Of a DNA stretch of 64,000 nt, positions 10,826 to 25,100 are shown piece by piece (positions within the stretch are counted from its first letter, which is position 1; every line of letters starts with the position of its first letter). The stretch spans positions 81,566,704 through 81,630,703 of the forward strand of contig QVOM02000025.1 in assembly GCA_003586115.2 (NCBI GenBank), written 5' to 3'. The translations under genes were made by a program, and so were the position numbers. The notes beneath the pieces were generated by a model that did no database searches, was not told the DNA's origin, and saw nothing but the letters and a program-made list of their open reading frames with translations. Origin of the DNA: Salvator merianae (taxonomy: Eukaryota > Chordata > Lepidosauria > Squamata > Teiidae).

Positions 10826-12185
10826 GTTCACTTTTTTATGTGTGAATGTAGTCGTATGGTTTGAGACTGCCGTATCCTCCAGCCATTTGAGGTTTTCTAT
10901 TGCCGATATGAGATAAAGACTTGGGATTCAAGATGGGGGGAATATACTGCCATTATGGTGCTGCTACAGTGGGATTGCTACACGTATCAGTGGCAATCCC
11001 ACCATAGCTATGCTATGACCCCCCTAAACACATGATACCCTATTTAGGGAAAACCAGACTCTGATGGTGGATTTTCCCAAAATAGCACTATCGCTTATCT
11101 TGTAGATGGAGCCGCCATCTTTGTGCTGGTCATCGCATATGTGTGTGGGCTGAAAAAGATGGTTGTGTATGCATGGTGGTCACGTTGCTCACTTCTGGGA
11201 ATTTTGTGTCGGTGAAATACCCAAAAGTGTGCATACCAAGAGGTGCACAGACAGTGTGGTCCCTCGCGCAGTCTAGACAACAGGAGGTCATTCTGGTGGG
11301 ACTTTTCTCCAGAATATTATCTGTTGGCGCAATATACGACCTGTGTCTGGATCCAGCCTTGGGCAATTTGTGTACACAGCCCAAAGTGGTATGACTTGGA
11401 ATAAGTGACCAGTCCTTATCTGTCCCTAAAAGCTATTTAGCATGACAGATCACTTGCAGGTCACTTTCCCCTCTTGTTTGCTTCTGTACCAGTTCCTATT
11501 CTCCCCATTTTACAGATGAGAACAAGTGAGGCTACGAGAAAACCAGCCATTGTCTCTCACCCAGTATTTCAGCACAAAGTTTAGCATCAACCTGGTAACT
11601 AAACTATCAGAGCCAGAACAAGAATCCATAATTGTGACAGCAGATGGCAAGATTCCTTTTGCATGACTGGCGCCAAGAAAAGTGATCAATAAATAAAAAT
11701 AACAAATGGAGGCAAATTTGTAAGTAGATTTTCCCTCCTGTCTGCTGAAATCGGAGGGGGATGAAACTTGTTTCCATCCTTCCAAAAGATTCTATCTAGC
11801 ACAGGCAGCATAACAGGGCAGAGCAGAGCCCTTGGTGGAAAATAATCCTTCTTCTTGCTAAAGGCACTTTTGTGTTCGAGAGATTTGCTTTAGCAAACAA
11901 CGGAGTGTTTCTTTTATGCTTCCCAAATTCATCTATGTTTAGAAGCAGCAGGATCACTTTGCCTAGCAAAGCAATTAGCCAAAAAAGAGAGGGAAAAAAC
12001 CCTGGAACAGACAGCAGAGTTTTTCCAACTGTACCGCAATAATTAAGAATCAAACATTTAATTGCTGGACTGAGTGAAAAATGACGATCAAATATAAGTT
12101 GACCTATTAATTGATGAGTGGATTGTTAAAAATGTAAACATTAAATGCTTTCCTTGTTCTCTTTTTTTTTTAAAACAAAAATAAA

Positions 12186-12636
12186 GGGCCTGTTCATACT
12201 GGCCTGCTGGTGAGCTCCTGGACGCTCACTGGACAGGCCTGTCCACACGGCCCCACTGCCACAGCATCCAGGAGCATCTACAGCCACTTCCAGATGTTAC
12301 TAGCCGTGGGTATCAAAATCGTCGTCCACAGCTTGACTAAGAACAGCTGGATGGTTCTGGGTCATCAGCATTTGCACTCTCTTCCAGTGCGAATGCTGCA
12401 AGTGGGCGGTGCAGTTGCACAGTCATGCACTACACCCCGATCGCCATGGCAAGGACCAGACATTGTCACGACCACTGTCACTGTGGTTGGGCCAGCCAGC
12501 CGCACTTTATGTGTTGGAGACCCTGTACAGAGCTGTTCCAGCCCTTGAAGTGTGGATGTCCGCTGCACCGCGGGGTCTTGTACATCTTAGAGTGGTATTG
12601 TTATACCATTCTAATCTGTAATGTATGAACAGGTCC
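12186..12636. mobile_element. Family A MITE copy
   Basis: Starts GGGCCTGTTCATACTGGCCT and ends TGTATGAACAGGTCC; the right hairpin 'gagtggtattgttataccattc' is present. Confidence 0.68.
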
Positions 12637-13289
12637 AATCCATGTAAGTGCGGAAACACCCAAGGCGTTTATCACCATGCTTCAAAGGCAACCAAGGCAA
12701 ACAGCAAATCATGATTGAACTCTGCCATTGTGCACGGCCTCCCTCTGGGTCCCAGCAGTCGATAAAATACTTCACTGCAGAAATGGAATGTTGCAATAGA
12801 CAGCAAGGAAGGCCGCCTAAAAGAGAAAGCACGGAGCTACCAAAAGCTTGCTGCAAAAGAAACGTTTTCGGAGACAAATAGAACTCCAACAGATCAGGGA
12901 ATAACCTGACGTCTCTGCAAGGGGTAGACAGGAAATAGAAAAGGGACCTTTTTTTTGCACTTTCCACCTTAGAACAGGATAATTATCCATGCTTTATTCC
13001 AGAATATCCAAATGCAGTGGAATAAGTAAGTGATGTCTGGATGCAGCCTTATTTGTCTGACAATATTAACAGATAGGGGGACAAAATACATCCTGTCTCA
13101 CACCCTTCTTGATTCTGAATCACTCCCTGTCTCCCGAAATTTAGTTCTTACTGTAAAAGGTTCCTCAGGAAAAAAAATATGGGGAATTAAGGAACACCTG
13201 TTAATCTTAATATGTTCCACGTTAGGATGTGATGAATGCAATCAAAAGCCTTGCTATAGTTAATGAAGCAGAGACAAAACTCCTTGTGG

Positions 13290-13735
13290 TACACCGTCCA
13301 CACTACATGGCCCTAGTCTGCACTGTGAGCAGGAGACCAGCATTTGCAGTGCAAATGCTGGACTCTTCATTTGATCCTTACCACGGCAGTGTCTGGGAAG
13401 TGTCCAGCCACTGCCACGATGACTAGCAGTGCCACACAGCGTGCAGGCATACACAGGCACAATTGCGCAATTGTGCAATCATGCCATCACACAGACACAG
13501 TTGCCAAATGCAGCATGGACATGCATTTGTACCCAGAAACGGGTACAAATGCATTTTTTCAGGAGTTGACTATCAACTCCCAGTAAAACTGTGGAGCACT
13601 AACTTGTGGTCCACAGCTAGCCATGATTGGCAGCTGTGTTATGCTGCTTCTGGTCACGAGGGCCTCCGCAGAGTGTGAAGGCACTTTGCCAGTGAGTGGC
13701 TTAGATGCGTGCTAGTACAAAGTGCGAACAGGCCC
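13290..13735. mobile_element. Family A MITE, left end eroded
   Basis: The right terminus AAGTGCGAACAGGCCC is clear and the interior has AGCATTTGCAGTGCAAATGC and 'agccactgccacgatgacta'. The left terminus is not recognisable. Confidence 0.6.
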
Positions 13736-15287
13736 AAGGTCTTCCCTTACATTTTGCAGGTTTAAAAAATGCAAACAAGAGTTTGTGACCCTCCCTGATA
13801 GCAATGTGCTGAAGTGCCATTGATTGAAGCATGAACAGAAGCATGAACCTGACAGCTCCAGCTCTCTGTGGCACCTTTATATGACTCCAAGGGAATCCCA
13901 GCAGTGTGGGGAAGTGTCCTGCTTTCATTATAGCCCCTGTGCGGACAGAGTTGCAGCCTATATTAGTGTGCCTGCATGAGATGTCATCAAATAAGCACAG
14001 AGAGCCCCAACACACATATGCACAGTAGTGTGCATCATAGCCCCACCCAGAGAGGGGGCTATAATGGGGGCAGCCATGTGTTTCAGAAGCAGGTAAGTTC
14101 CCTGCACTGCTGGAACTCCTTGGGAGCTGCATAAAGGTGCTGCAGAGAGCTGGAGCTGTGAGGTAAAGCACCTGACAGTCCTGGGCCTTTAACTGCAGTT
14201 CATGCTTTGACGAATTGCAGTTCGCTACATCTCTACTCCCTCACAATTTGTGATAGGGGAAAGGACCCAAACTCAAGTATTTGTAAGTTTGCTGTTGCAA
14301 ACGGCGAGCTGTTCAGCAGTTTTCTGGATTTTCACAAGTTTGAAATTTGCAGTGAAAACTGAGGGATAGCTCTACTATAATGTCTAATTCTACAATCACT
14401 GAACACTCTATTTCACACACAGCCAGACACCTCATACTCTTGTGTCAAAACACAATGGGCCCGTTCACTCTTGCTACTTGGCGGATACCAAAATAGCCGG
14501 AAGTGGGCTTCATCCACTCCCGATCACGGATACCTGTGGAGCGCTGCTGTGGCAAGGATTAGGATGGCTACTGGTGTTTGCACTGCTCTACCCTGTTCCA
14601 GTGTGGAAAGTGCGAAAACGTTCTATACAACTATCAAAAGTATACATGTCTTCTCTACCTTTCCAACCAGACTCACTAATTTATAACAAACCCCTTGATT
14701 AGAGGATGTATGTGGCATAAACGGGTGCAGATGGAAACTGCTCCCTGCCATATGCTGGTTTGTGGGCTTTATTTGAAGGTTACCCAGAGCTGCCAATTTG
14801 CAGCCCTGTCTCAGATTTAAATGGAGCCTGCAAAATAAATGAATTTAGGGATATTTTTATCAAAATAATTCTTTTCTTCATAAAGGGATTTCAGAACTTC
14901 TTTCTCATTCTTTCCACCATTTGCTTTTAAAAATAATGCTTTCCCCATTCAAGAAGCATATGGCATGAAAGGATTTTTTTAAAAATTGTAAATTTGGAAG
15001 AACATTTACTGGAAACGTACGATCTAGTTCCCTTTTCTTTGAAAAGCTGCATATGCTATTTCAAAATATTTGGACCATATACATACTTTAGTTTGTGTCT
15101 CCCTAGCAAGGGGACCAGGTGAAAAGAAATGTAATCCTGCGTCTTTAATAGTTGTGCAGTTGAGGAAATTGGAACCGATGTAGCTTGTTATGCAGGCAGT
15201 AATACCTGCTGAAGTACTTTCTACTTGCAGTAGTATCTGGCCACCTGAATTTCAAAGAAGTGTTCTGTGTTCTCCATCTTCTGTATG

Positions 15288-15475
15288 GGTGATTCTGCAC
15301 CGGCTGGAATATGGGACCAGCAAGTGTACTAGGAATCTCTCTTCCACATGCTTCTGGTATGGTCTAAGGGAGACCCCTCTCCCAAGGACGGTCTAAGAGA
15401 GCAGGGCCTTTCTTAGACCACACCAGCACACAGAAGGGAGGCTCATAGAATGCTTGCTGGTGTAAGGAATCGCCC
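15288..15475. mobile_element. Fold-back repeat, 'ccagcaagtgnacta' family
   Basis: 'gggtgattctgcaccggctgg' and 'ccagcaagtgtactagga' are mirrored by 'gcttgctggtgtaaggaatcgccc'; inner arms around 'ggtctaag'. A longer relative lies at 61633-62095 and shares 'gaccagcaagtgcactagaa'. Confidence 0.5.
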
Positions 15476-16019
15476 TGTGAGAACACCACTTCCAAAAAGG
15501 CATGTTAGATTACACTGGAAGTTGGTGTCAATGTTTGCCTTGCATAAAAAGCCTTTTATTAAGCCTGTTCCCTGTTCCTGCTTTTAATCTTTTAACTGGG
15601 AAGCCAAGGTTGGCTCCAGAACTTCTCCTGTGCCAAGTACACGCTGTCTCTCTTGGCTCCAAGCTCTTCCTGCTCACGGAAACCAACCACGATTTACATC
15701 TTTCTGTTTCACTGGCTTATGTTGCCTGCTGCAGGCTGCCTGTCTGCTGGTGCCCAAAATCCAGATCAAAGAGAGCAATGAACAAACGATTCAGCGAGTG
15801 CCAGACAGCTGCTATCAGCAGCAAAGGAAATAGCATCAGCTGCTTTTCTTTCAGCCTTTGTCCCTTCATCTGAAACAGGCCTGCATTTACCCCCCCTACA
15901 CTGATGCCTCTCATTTTCTTCTCTTTGAGATTCTGGCAAACTTGATCTTCCCATCCTTCACACCTTTCCTTTTCTACCCCCCTCCCTTTATTCTGGACAT
16001 GTGATGCAATTTCCCCGTC

Positions 16020-16027
16020 TATTTAAA
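16020..16027 (+). promoter_or_regulatory. TATA-like box of the galectin gene
   Basis: TATTTAAA lies 91 bp upstream of the galectin ATG. With a normal spacing of about 30 bp, transcription would start near 16050 and leave a 5' UTR of roughly 70 nt, typical of galectin-1 genes. A TGAGTCA (AP-1-type heptamer, 16049-16055) falls on the predicted start region, so its role as an upstream site is doubtful. The start site is inferred, not seen. Confidence 0.6.
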
Positions 16028-16117
16028 GGCAGCTTGGGTGTCTTTTGCTGAGTCATAGACCTGAAGCAGAACGGTGATTTTTTTTTTTGCTGAGCAGACT
16101 GTTAACAAGGACCCATC

Positions 16118-16126
16118 ATGGAGTAT
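16118..16126 (+). CDS. LGALS1: Galectin coding exon 1 (Met-Glu-Tyr)
   Basis: The ATG at 16118 is followed by two codons and then a consensus donor GTAAGT at 16127. Only three residues are coded here, phase 0, as in the mammalian galectin-1 gene. The exon is supported by the TATA-like box about 100 bp upstream, a good Kozak context, and the exact phase match with exon 2. It would be missed by ORF-based gene finding. Confidence 0.8.
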
Positions 16127-19100
16127 GTAAGTCCTGTTTTCTCTGTTGTTTTCTCAGTGTGGGAGGTGGTCAGGGCGAGGGCAAAGCTACCTCTGGACAA
16201 CACTGGCTTTCTGCCAAAGACCCAGTGGCCAACAGGATTTTTTTTAAAAAAAACCCACTATGGATGGCCTGGGTGTGTCAGATTTGGCTGGCTGCTGAGA
16301 TTCATACTTATTACATGCAGTTCCTCTCTGTCTCCATGGTATGGGGGACGATTCCACATAACTATACCCCAGGGTGTTATAATGTAGTATTTTCAGATTG
16401 CAAACTAAGCAAGTAGAACCAAACTGTGTTGAAATTCTGAAAGTCATGCTCACAGATGGTATTTTAAGATTGTAAACTAAGAAGAGGTTGAATCTGTTTT
16501 CTAGCTGAAGATGGCTGTGCTTCTCTGCTTCCCTCTCCTTTTCCCACTGCTACTTTCTTAAAAAACTAAATATTGTTGGCACCCACTAATACACAGCATG
16601 CTCAGGGTACTGGATAGTTTGTTTAGAAAATGAGTCTCTGTTGCAAGGGGCATGCAGTATGGAGTCTACCTATGGGAGAGGTAAAGCTGATTTAGAAACC
16701 AACTCTTTATAGATGCACTTCTGTGTGTTTTAATGCAGACAGAAGTTGCCCTTTAAATAAAGGCTGCATGGGAAAACTGGAATCTGAGGAATGCACTTAG
16801 CAGGCATAATTTGAGTTACGTTCAAAGTGCACGCGTTTGAATCGTTCTCAACACCCATTGGAACATCCGGAAGAAGTATAATTGATCAACAAACAAAAAT
16901 TGGCAGAACCAGAGGACTGGAAAAAAACCCCAAAACCAAACAGGCCAAAATACCGTGTGATTTTGACTAAAAACAGATAAGCACTGAAAATGTAATAGAA
17001 AATGAAGAGGCCAAAATATTGTGTGATTTTGACTGCAAACAGATAAGCATCTTGTGCACAATACTCTTGACATAACTGTGGTTGAGAAAAACCATGTGTC
17101 GATAGCAGAGTTGAGGAGAAACAGCTGGAAAAATGAACCAGATACTTTAAGACCTGCAAATTAAAATTAGAATCATAGAATCATAGAGTTGGAAGGGACC
17201 TCCAGGGTCATCGAGTCCAACCCCCTGCTCAATGCAGGATTCACTAAACCATCTATAAGTATCTATGGTTTGTATATATAAACCATCAGTTGAGCATCTA
17301 TGGCAAAGGAAGGTGATGGTTGGGCCAACAGAATTCAAAGACGTAGCTGTGTTAGTCTGGGTCAGTAAGCAAGGGGGTCTAGTAGCACCCTAGAGACTAA
17401 CAAAGAGAAAGAAGTTGGTAGGATGAGCTTGCATAGACTAAGCCTACTTCATCAGATGATTACGCCAATAGTTACTGGGGCCCTTGAAGCAGTTCCAAAA
17501 GAACTGGAGTGGTATCTCAATGCCTTGGTCACTATCCCTCAGCTACAGAAGACTGCACTACTGAGAACAGCACAAATTAGGAAGAAGAAGGTTGTTAGAG
17601 TACCAAACCAGTCACATACATTTATTAAGCTGTATGTAATAAATGCAATATAGCACTCACTAGACTCCTCTGCAATGGAAATGTTGAACACCGTACTCTC
17701 TCAAAGGGCCCGGTCACACCACAATAGATTAGTCCTTTTTAGGACATAACTGAGACTTAGCCTGTTTTTGGCTTGATCACACCATCTAATATAGAGCTCA
17801 CTCAGTTCATCTTTCTTAGTCCACTCATTTCAGGCTCCCCAGCCTCAGTCTGGTAATAGGGTACTTTTCCCCCCTCCACCCCTCCCTTCCTTCTCTTCTT
17901 TCTTCCCCCTGTGTTTGGATTCACTTCTGTCAATCACATTTTGGCTCCTCAGTGGAGAGTAGGCCACATCTCTCTGTCCCCACCCTACAACTGTCCTTGT
18001 TAGTGGAACTTAGAAGGGGAGGGTTTTGCCTCCATCTTTCCTTTTTTCCACGCAAGATATAAACAAAGGCACAATTCAACACTGTCTGCCACTGGGTGGG
18101 AGATCTTCTGGTAACCTCTTTTTCCACCACAGCACACTGTGGGGCACTGCGTACTTCTGCCATTCCTCAACCAGCCTCTTTTTGGGCTCTGGAAGTACAC
18201 ATTTGTGCAAATCTGCATCTTCCCAAGATCCAGGGGGCAACACAGACTACGGTGGGTTTTCTGCAGAGGTACAAATAAGCCAGAGGAACCTCTGGAAGAA
18301 TGGCGTACTGTAGTCTGCCTTTCAATGCCTCCCACCTCCAGCTTGTGAAGATGCAGACTTGGGCACTTGCGAAGATTGATGGGACACTTTTTTAAAAAAA
18401 AGGTGTACTGGGGTAAGGAGGAAGTGGAGGAAGAAAAATTATTGGCTCTCTTGAACACACAGTAGATCAAGCTTTGACCAGAGAGAGAAAGGGAAACTGT
18501 CCCAAACCCACCCTAGAAAGTTTGGGTACCACTTTCCACAATAGTCCTCTTACATGATCACAACTTAAAAATCTAAGTATACTATGGGTTAATCTGAATA
18601 TAGGATAAATTGGATTGGGGAGGGGGATAGCTTGGATAAAAATCAGAATTGCATTTTTGGGTGTGATGCTGAGAACCAGGGACTGCCTCAGACCGTCTTA
18701 AACATTGGGCGTGACTGCAACCTTACTTTAAGAAAAAGCTGAGGATATTATAGGGATTAGTGTGGAGCCATTGGTAGAGTCTCAGTCATTTTAAAAATAA
18801 AACTGGCAATCCTACAATTAAAGTTTGGACAGGATTTCCTTATTAAACCAAATAACTGAGAACTTTCTGGAAGAAAACCATCTTGAGAAGCTTGAACAGC
18901 TTGGATGTTAGCTGCATTTTGAGTCTCTTGGAAATCAAAAATGTGTCAGCAACAGCATTCTCATATGTAACTTTGCCATTGCTTCTTGCATGCCTGCTTA
19001 TTTCTTTGTTTCCTGTGCTGTTCTGCATTATCTATAGGCTAAACTAATCAGAGAGCTTGTATGTCATCCCGTGTGGTCATCCTATTTAGAAGATCCAGCT

Positions 19101-22100
19101 AAGATGGTAACGAGTTCCTGAAATGATAGTGGAGGGAAGAGTTGGGTGCTGCTTTTGATATGATGAACTGGGAAAAAGAAATTTGGTCAACCCTCAGGTA
19201 ACCAAGACTGCCTTGTGACTGCAAGAGACAATGCAGGATCTAAACATGATCTCGTAATTGCCTCTTGCCATGCCCTGCTTACCTTCACATCTGGGAGTAG
19301 CTTTCATGATCAGCCTGATTGGGGCTACCGGAAACCAGCCAAGTGCCTGTCTACTTCCTCTTGTTGTTTTGCATGCACTTGGCTGGTTTTCAGTAGCGCC
19401 AATTGGGCCATTTATGAAAACTGTTTGCCAGATGTAAAGGTAAGGAGAGTTGTTACAGAAAACCTGGCATTATTGCTGCATTTCCCATAACAGCATTGCA
19501 ACAAGCCCTGGGCACGCTGCAATTGGCACTGGATTGGAAATGCCTGGGGTATGTCTGGTGTTCCCAATAGAGCACTAAGAGGATCCCAGGATATATCTTG
19601 CATCTGGAGGGCAGTCCAAGATGGCGACACCTGATATTATGCTGGCAGCTTGCATGATATTTGGTTAAAATCAGAGAGAGAAGACAGCAACTTGTGTGAG
19701 ATTTGCGCAATGATTGTCATGATATCTAAAAGCAATCTGAATGATGTGTTAAACCCTGGTAGGGTTGCCACTGTTCTTTGATGGCACTGCTCATATGTCA
19801 TTTAAGAGGAGCCCAGTGCTGTTAGCAGATAAGGGCAATCTCTGATGAGAACTGATAATGAGTTCTAGAGGTTTGTTCACTTGGAACAAGAACAGTAATC
19901 CTGCTTATCCTTTCTTAGCTAGTGAGTGCCACTTTTTTTAAAAAAAATGGCTGCTTTTGCAATCCATTGCACCCAGGAACTTCATTCATTTATATGCTGC
20001 CATCTTTAGTAATTCCAGAGTGCTGCCCAGTGTTTAAATCCATCTACGTTAAAATCACAAAACACAATGAATAAAAGCAGGAGGCTGTAACAGGGACTCC
20101 TTCTAGAATAGCGATGTTTTTTCAAGGCACATTCATGCTGCAGTTTTGCCAGTCATCAGCTATTAACTGTCTATACAAGTTGCTTGGGCTGTGTTCATGA
20201 GCAGGTGAACCACTGGCAGAATATGTTATTGCTGACCTTTCTGCTTCTTTGGTACCTACAATTCCCTCTCGTCCACTGCAGCTTGGCATATTTGTGCATG
20301 GAATCAGCACATACCTATGGTAATTTGGACAGGCAGAACATGCTTGCTTGGCCATTAGTGAATAGGCACAAAAATCCCTTGTGTAAGCAGCCTAACAGAG
20401 CATGTGGTGTGTGAACAAGACAATGGTGACTGAAAAGCTAAATGATAAAGTGTGAAGCTGCCTCCAGATGTGGGATCTAAACAACATCCCTTGATTGCAG
20501 GTCACCCCTTCATCAGATGCAAGGAGCAATCCAGGGCTTACCTTGACATCTGGTGGGCACCTTTCAGGATCTGCTCGAGAGGGACCACCGGAAGGCAGCC
20601 ACTTCCTTTTTTTGTTTCCATGCACGTTGCTGGCTTCCGGCGGCCTCTCTTCAGCTGATCCTGAAGGGTGCTTTCCAGATGTCAAAGACAAACATTACTA
20701 TTATGGGAAACCCAGCATTGTTGCTAGGATTCCCATAGTAGCAGTATTATAGGTTTTCAAACCCTTAAAGTGGCAGTATATTGGGAATGCCATCCTCAAT
20801 ATAGTGCTGAGACAATTGTGAGCTTTACTATGTGTCTGGAGGCAGCCTAAATGTTAGGGTGAGAATGAACTCGTGCAGTGGCTAGACCTAAGAGTTTCAT
20901 GGTTCAAATCCCCACTCTGCCATGAAAACGTTTTGGGTGACTTAGGGCAGTTAATGTCTCTGAGTCTAACCTACCTAACTGGGTTGTTGTGAGGATAAAT
21001 GGGTGGAGAATAATGTTTCTCCACCTTGATCTCTTTGGAAGACAAATTATAAATAAAACCAGACTTCCTTACTGTTCTTCCTTGTACTTCTAAAAACGAT
21101 GAGTTTTACATACTTGAAAATGAACATGTGTGACCTTCCCTCAATATCTGTGAATCAAAATGGTGCTCTGGTGTTCTTCTTTGTGAGTTTGGGTCCAGAA
21201 AATGGTGCTTTTTCTGTTTCTTTTTCTCCTGGGAGAGTTGGAAAACTGTGTTTTTCTGCTCTCTTAGTTTTCATGAGTTTTACTTCATTTTGGTGGAACC
21301 TAAATGTTGCAAATATCAAGGGACAACGTCCAAAAGCTATAAAATGGGCTTTCCAAATTGTGATCCTCCAATGTTGCTAAACTCCAGCTCCCATCTCCCC
21401 TTGCGGTGGCCAGATGGCTGGGGCTCACAAGCATTCTAGTTCCTCAACATCTGGAGGACTGTAGTTCAGGTGTTCCTTCAAGTAAAGAGTTTCCTTTTCT
21501 CTCTGAATTACTGCCATGTTGCCATAGCAACTTACATCATGCCTGATTTTTGTCAACAGGAACTGCTTGTTAGTCGGGCGACACTTAAACCTGGAGACAC
21601 TGTGCAGGTGAAAGGAAAGATCTTGCCAGATGCCAAAAGGTGAGCTGAGAGGAGAAACTCCAGGAATGCACTTGCAGCTGGCCAATGCCTGTTCTATGGA
21701 TATCAGGCTTATTAGGGGTGCTCCAACTCTTTGAAGGGCAAAGAAGAACAGTGTTTAGTTTTCTTTGATAAATGAACCAATGGATCAACAAGGGGAAATA
21801 TTTTTTCAGCCAGAGGGTCATCAGCCTATGGAATTAATTACCGGAAGAGGTGGTGACAGCAATCAGCCTGGACAGCTTTAAGAAGGGACTGGACAGATTC
21901 ATGGAGGTCAGGTGTATCAATGGCTACTAGAATGGACGCCTAGGTACTGCCTCCAGGTTGGAAAGACAGGCAGGATGTCTGTAAAACCATTTGCGGGAAG
22001 TCAAGAGCAGGTGAAGGTTTTGCCTTTATGTTCTGCTTGGGAATGCCCAGAAGCAATTGGTGGGCTACTGTGTGGAACAGAATGCTGGACTAGATGGGCC

Positions 22101-25100
22101 GTGGCCTGATCCAGCGAGACTCCTCTTACGTACTTACGTTCTTATGACAATTCTGACATATTGTTAATACTTACATGGGTAGGTGAATGTGGATAACCCA
22201 GTAGCAAAATTCCATGCAGGGATGTGCAAAACTGCTCAGCTAGAGATGTGCAAAATTCAATTTGCAAATTCAATCGAATATTACACAGTTGTGGATATTC
22301 CAATCAAAAATAAAATGCAGGTTTTTGCATTTCCAAAACTTTGAATCAAACCAGTCTCCCGCTTGTGAAAACGAACAGTTCGACTGAACATTCATGTTCC
22401 ACGGTGTTTTGGGCCATGAAAAAAGGCTTTTTTCAATGAAAAATAGTATTTTTCTTTACGAAAAAGTGTGAAAACAAATGCAAAAAAAATGGTTTTTTCA
22501 ACCAAATGAACAAACAGGTTTTCACTTGGGCGGTGAAATGGACACGCAAATATCTTTTGTGCACATCCTTACCCAGAACACCTATATGGGCACTGCCAGG
22601 GAAATCTGGTTGAATGCTGTTCTTGGGAAGGAGCTGGCTACCAAACACTTCCAGACTGAGAATGATGAAGTCACAGAGGAGAAACAAAGTCTGCCTGGCA
22701 CACTGTGTCTGCGTAATGTTGTGTGCAGGCAAGATGCACCCTTGACCACTTCGAGCTGCATGAAGCCAGGAAGTAGTGGCAGAAGGGGTGTTCTTCAATT
22801 TCTGTTGCAGTCTTCTGTCTCTCGCCTTTACCTGGTGGCCATAAAGAGTCCAGGTGTGCTGTATGGAGCACCTAACAGTCTTGTGTTTCTTAAGAACATA
22901 AGAGGAGCCCTACTGGATCAGGCCATGGCCCATCTAGTCCAGCATCCTGTCTCACACAGTGGCCCACCACTTGCTTCTGGGCATTCTCGAGCAGAAGACA
23001 AAGGCAAAATCCTCACCTGCTTTTGATTCCCTTCAAATGGCCGTAGGAGGCATCCTGCCTGTCTCTCCAGCCTAGGCATCCATTCTAATAGCCGTTGATA
23101 CACCTGACCTCCCTAAATTTATCCAATCCTTTCTTAAAGCTATCCAGGCTGGTTGCTGTCACCACCTCTTCCATAGATCAATGACCCTCTGGATGAAAAA
23201 ATACTTCCCCTTGTTGGTCCAAACTCTCCTGCCCATCAGCTTCATCGAATGCCCCCCGGTCCTAGTGTTGTGCGATACAGAAAAGAATTTCTCTCTATCC
23301 ACCTCATCCATACCGTGATTGATTTCATATACTTCATTCAAGTTCCCTCTTAAATGCCGTCTTTCAAGGCTGAAGAGGCCAAGACGTTGCAGACTGATTT
23401 TGTAAGGACAGTGTTCCAGCCCCTTGATCATTCTGGTTTCTTTTTTTATGGGTTTCAGTAACAGCCAAACTTTGGTTCAGCAAAAGCCTCGTGTGCAGCA
23501 AAGGAAAGAGTAATGGGAAGAACACACTGATCAGGTTAATAAGCATTATTTCCAAGTTCTAGGCAGCATCTTAAAACAGAAGAAACTACTTTAATTTCAT
23601 GTTTCTGACTGTGTGCGGTGGAGGTGATTTTGAGGGACTTGCCATGTTCCTGCATTCCAGATTTCATTTTCAAAATAGATGTGCTGCAGCATGATAAAAG
23701 CCTTTCTGTAGCTTAGGGCTGATGTACTGGAGGGTGATAGTTCTCTGAGCTGAGTTTTTCATTTGCAGACATTTTGGGCCTTTTTGCATTTTCCATGTTA
23801 GAACGGGATAATTATCCCATTCTAAGATGGAATAGACCCTGCAGTGTGGACACTGTCCCCACTGCAGTGTCCTAATTACTTACGTGAAGCTGACTATCAG
23901 CATTTGCAGTGCGAATACTGGTAGCCATGCCCAATCCTCACCATGGCAGCAGTCGAGAAGCATCCGGCCATTGCCATGGCAACTAGCGGGCCTGCTCAGC
24001 ACACATGCATGATTGTGCAGTTGGGTCTGCACAATCAGGCCCACATAATGCCCTGATTGGGACATCATATGGGGCTGATCGTGCAGGTCCAATTGAGCCC
24101 GATTGCCAGGTTGTACATGCACAATCAGTGCATTGCACTGCCTTGGATGCTGCACTACCAGCTAAGTGCGAATGGACCTTATCAGGAGGTGACTATCACC
24201 TTCTAGTAAGGTTGTAGAGCACTAATTAGTGCTCCACAGCCATCTGTCATTGGGAATGGCTGAATTCCGCTCCTGGACTTCTCGGGCCTCTGCAAGGTGC
24301 GGACACACTTGACTAGCTAGCATTCTTGATACTTGCTAGTAGCAAGTGAGAACAAGCCCTTTGTTACCTGACTGGGGGCCTTTCTGCACTGGGCTTTATT
24401 CTGGATTATATACTAGAACAGGGACCTGCTATCCACATGCTAGTGTAGACTATGGCAGGTCCTGGGTAGGACTTTCTATAGCCTGAACCACCATGTGGAC
24501 GGCAGGTCCCTATTCCGAGATACAATCTAGAAAAAGGCCCAGTGCAGAAAGCGCCTAGGTAACACCTTGGATGCAAAGGATAGCTTGTGGCCAGTGTTGG
24601 GCTACCTATTATCCTGTCTTGGGCTCCTTGTGTGTGATTGTCCTTGTTTGCCTGGGTGGACAAAAACCCATAAGTCGCTTACGAGTGAAGGCTGCCTGTC
24701 TGATAAAGAATTATAAGTCTAGATTTTTTTCTCCCAGGAGCTTTCAAAAGAGAGTGAGAAGAACAGACTTCTTTGTCCTTAGGTACCCTAGTGCCTGCCA
24801 TGTCTATTGATTTATGAAGTGGTCTTGTTCTTGTGTCTTTCATCTCTGGGATCCTCAAGTTTCATTGTGAATCTGGGCAAAGACGCCGACAACATTATGC
24901 TTCACTTCAACCCACGCTTTGACTACCACGGGGATGTCAACACCATTGTGTGCAACTCCAAGCAGCATGGAGTGTGGGGAGAAGAGACAAGAGAAACTAA
25001 CTTCCCTTTTGAGCAAGGCGGCAAAGTTGAGGTGGGTTGGTGAGACATGGACCTTTCCATACTTACCAGTATCACATCGTCTGCTTCAGAGCTCCCTGTT

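Noticed and set aside
22478..23026. 182-residue plus-strand frame in galectin intron 2
   Set aside because: The second half runs antisense through a CR1 3' end; no independent homology.
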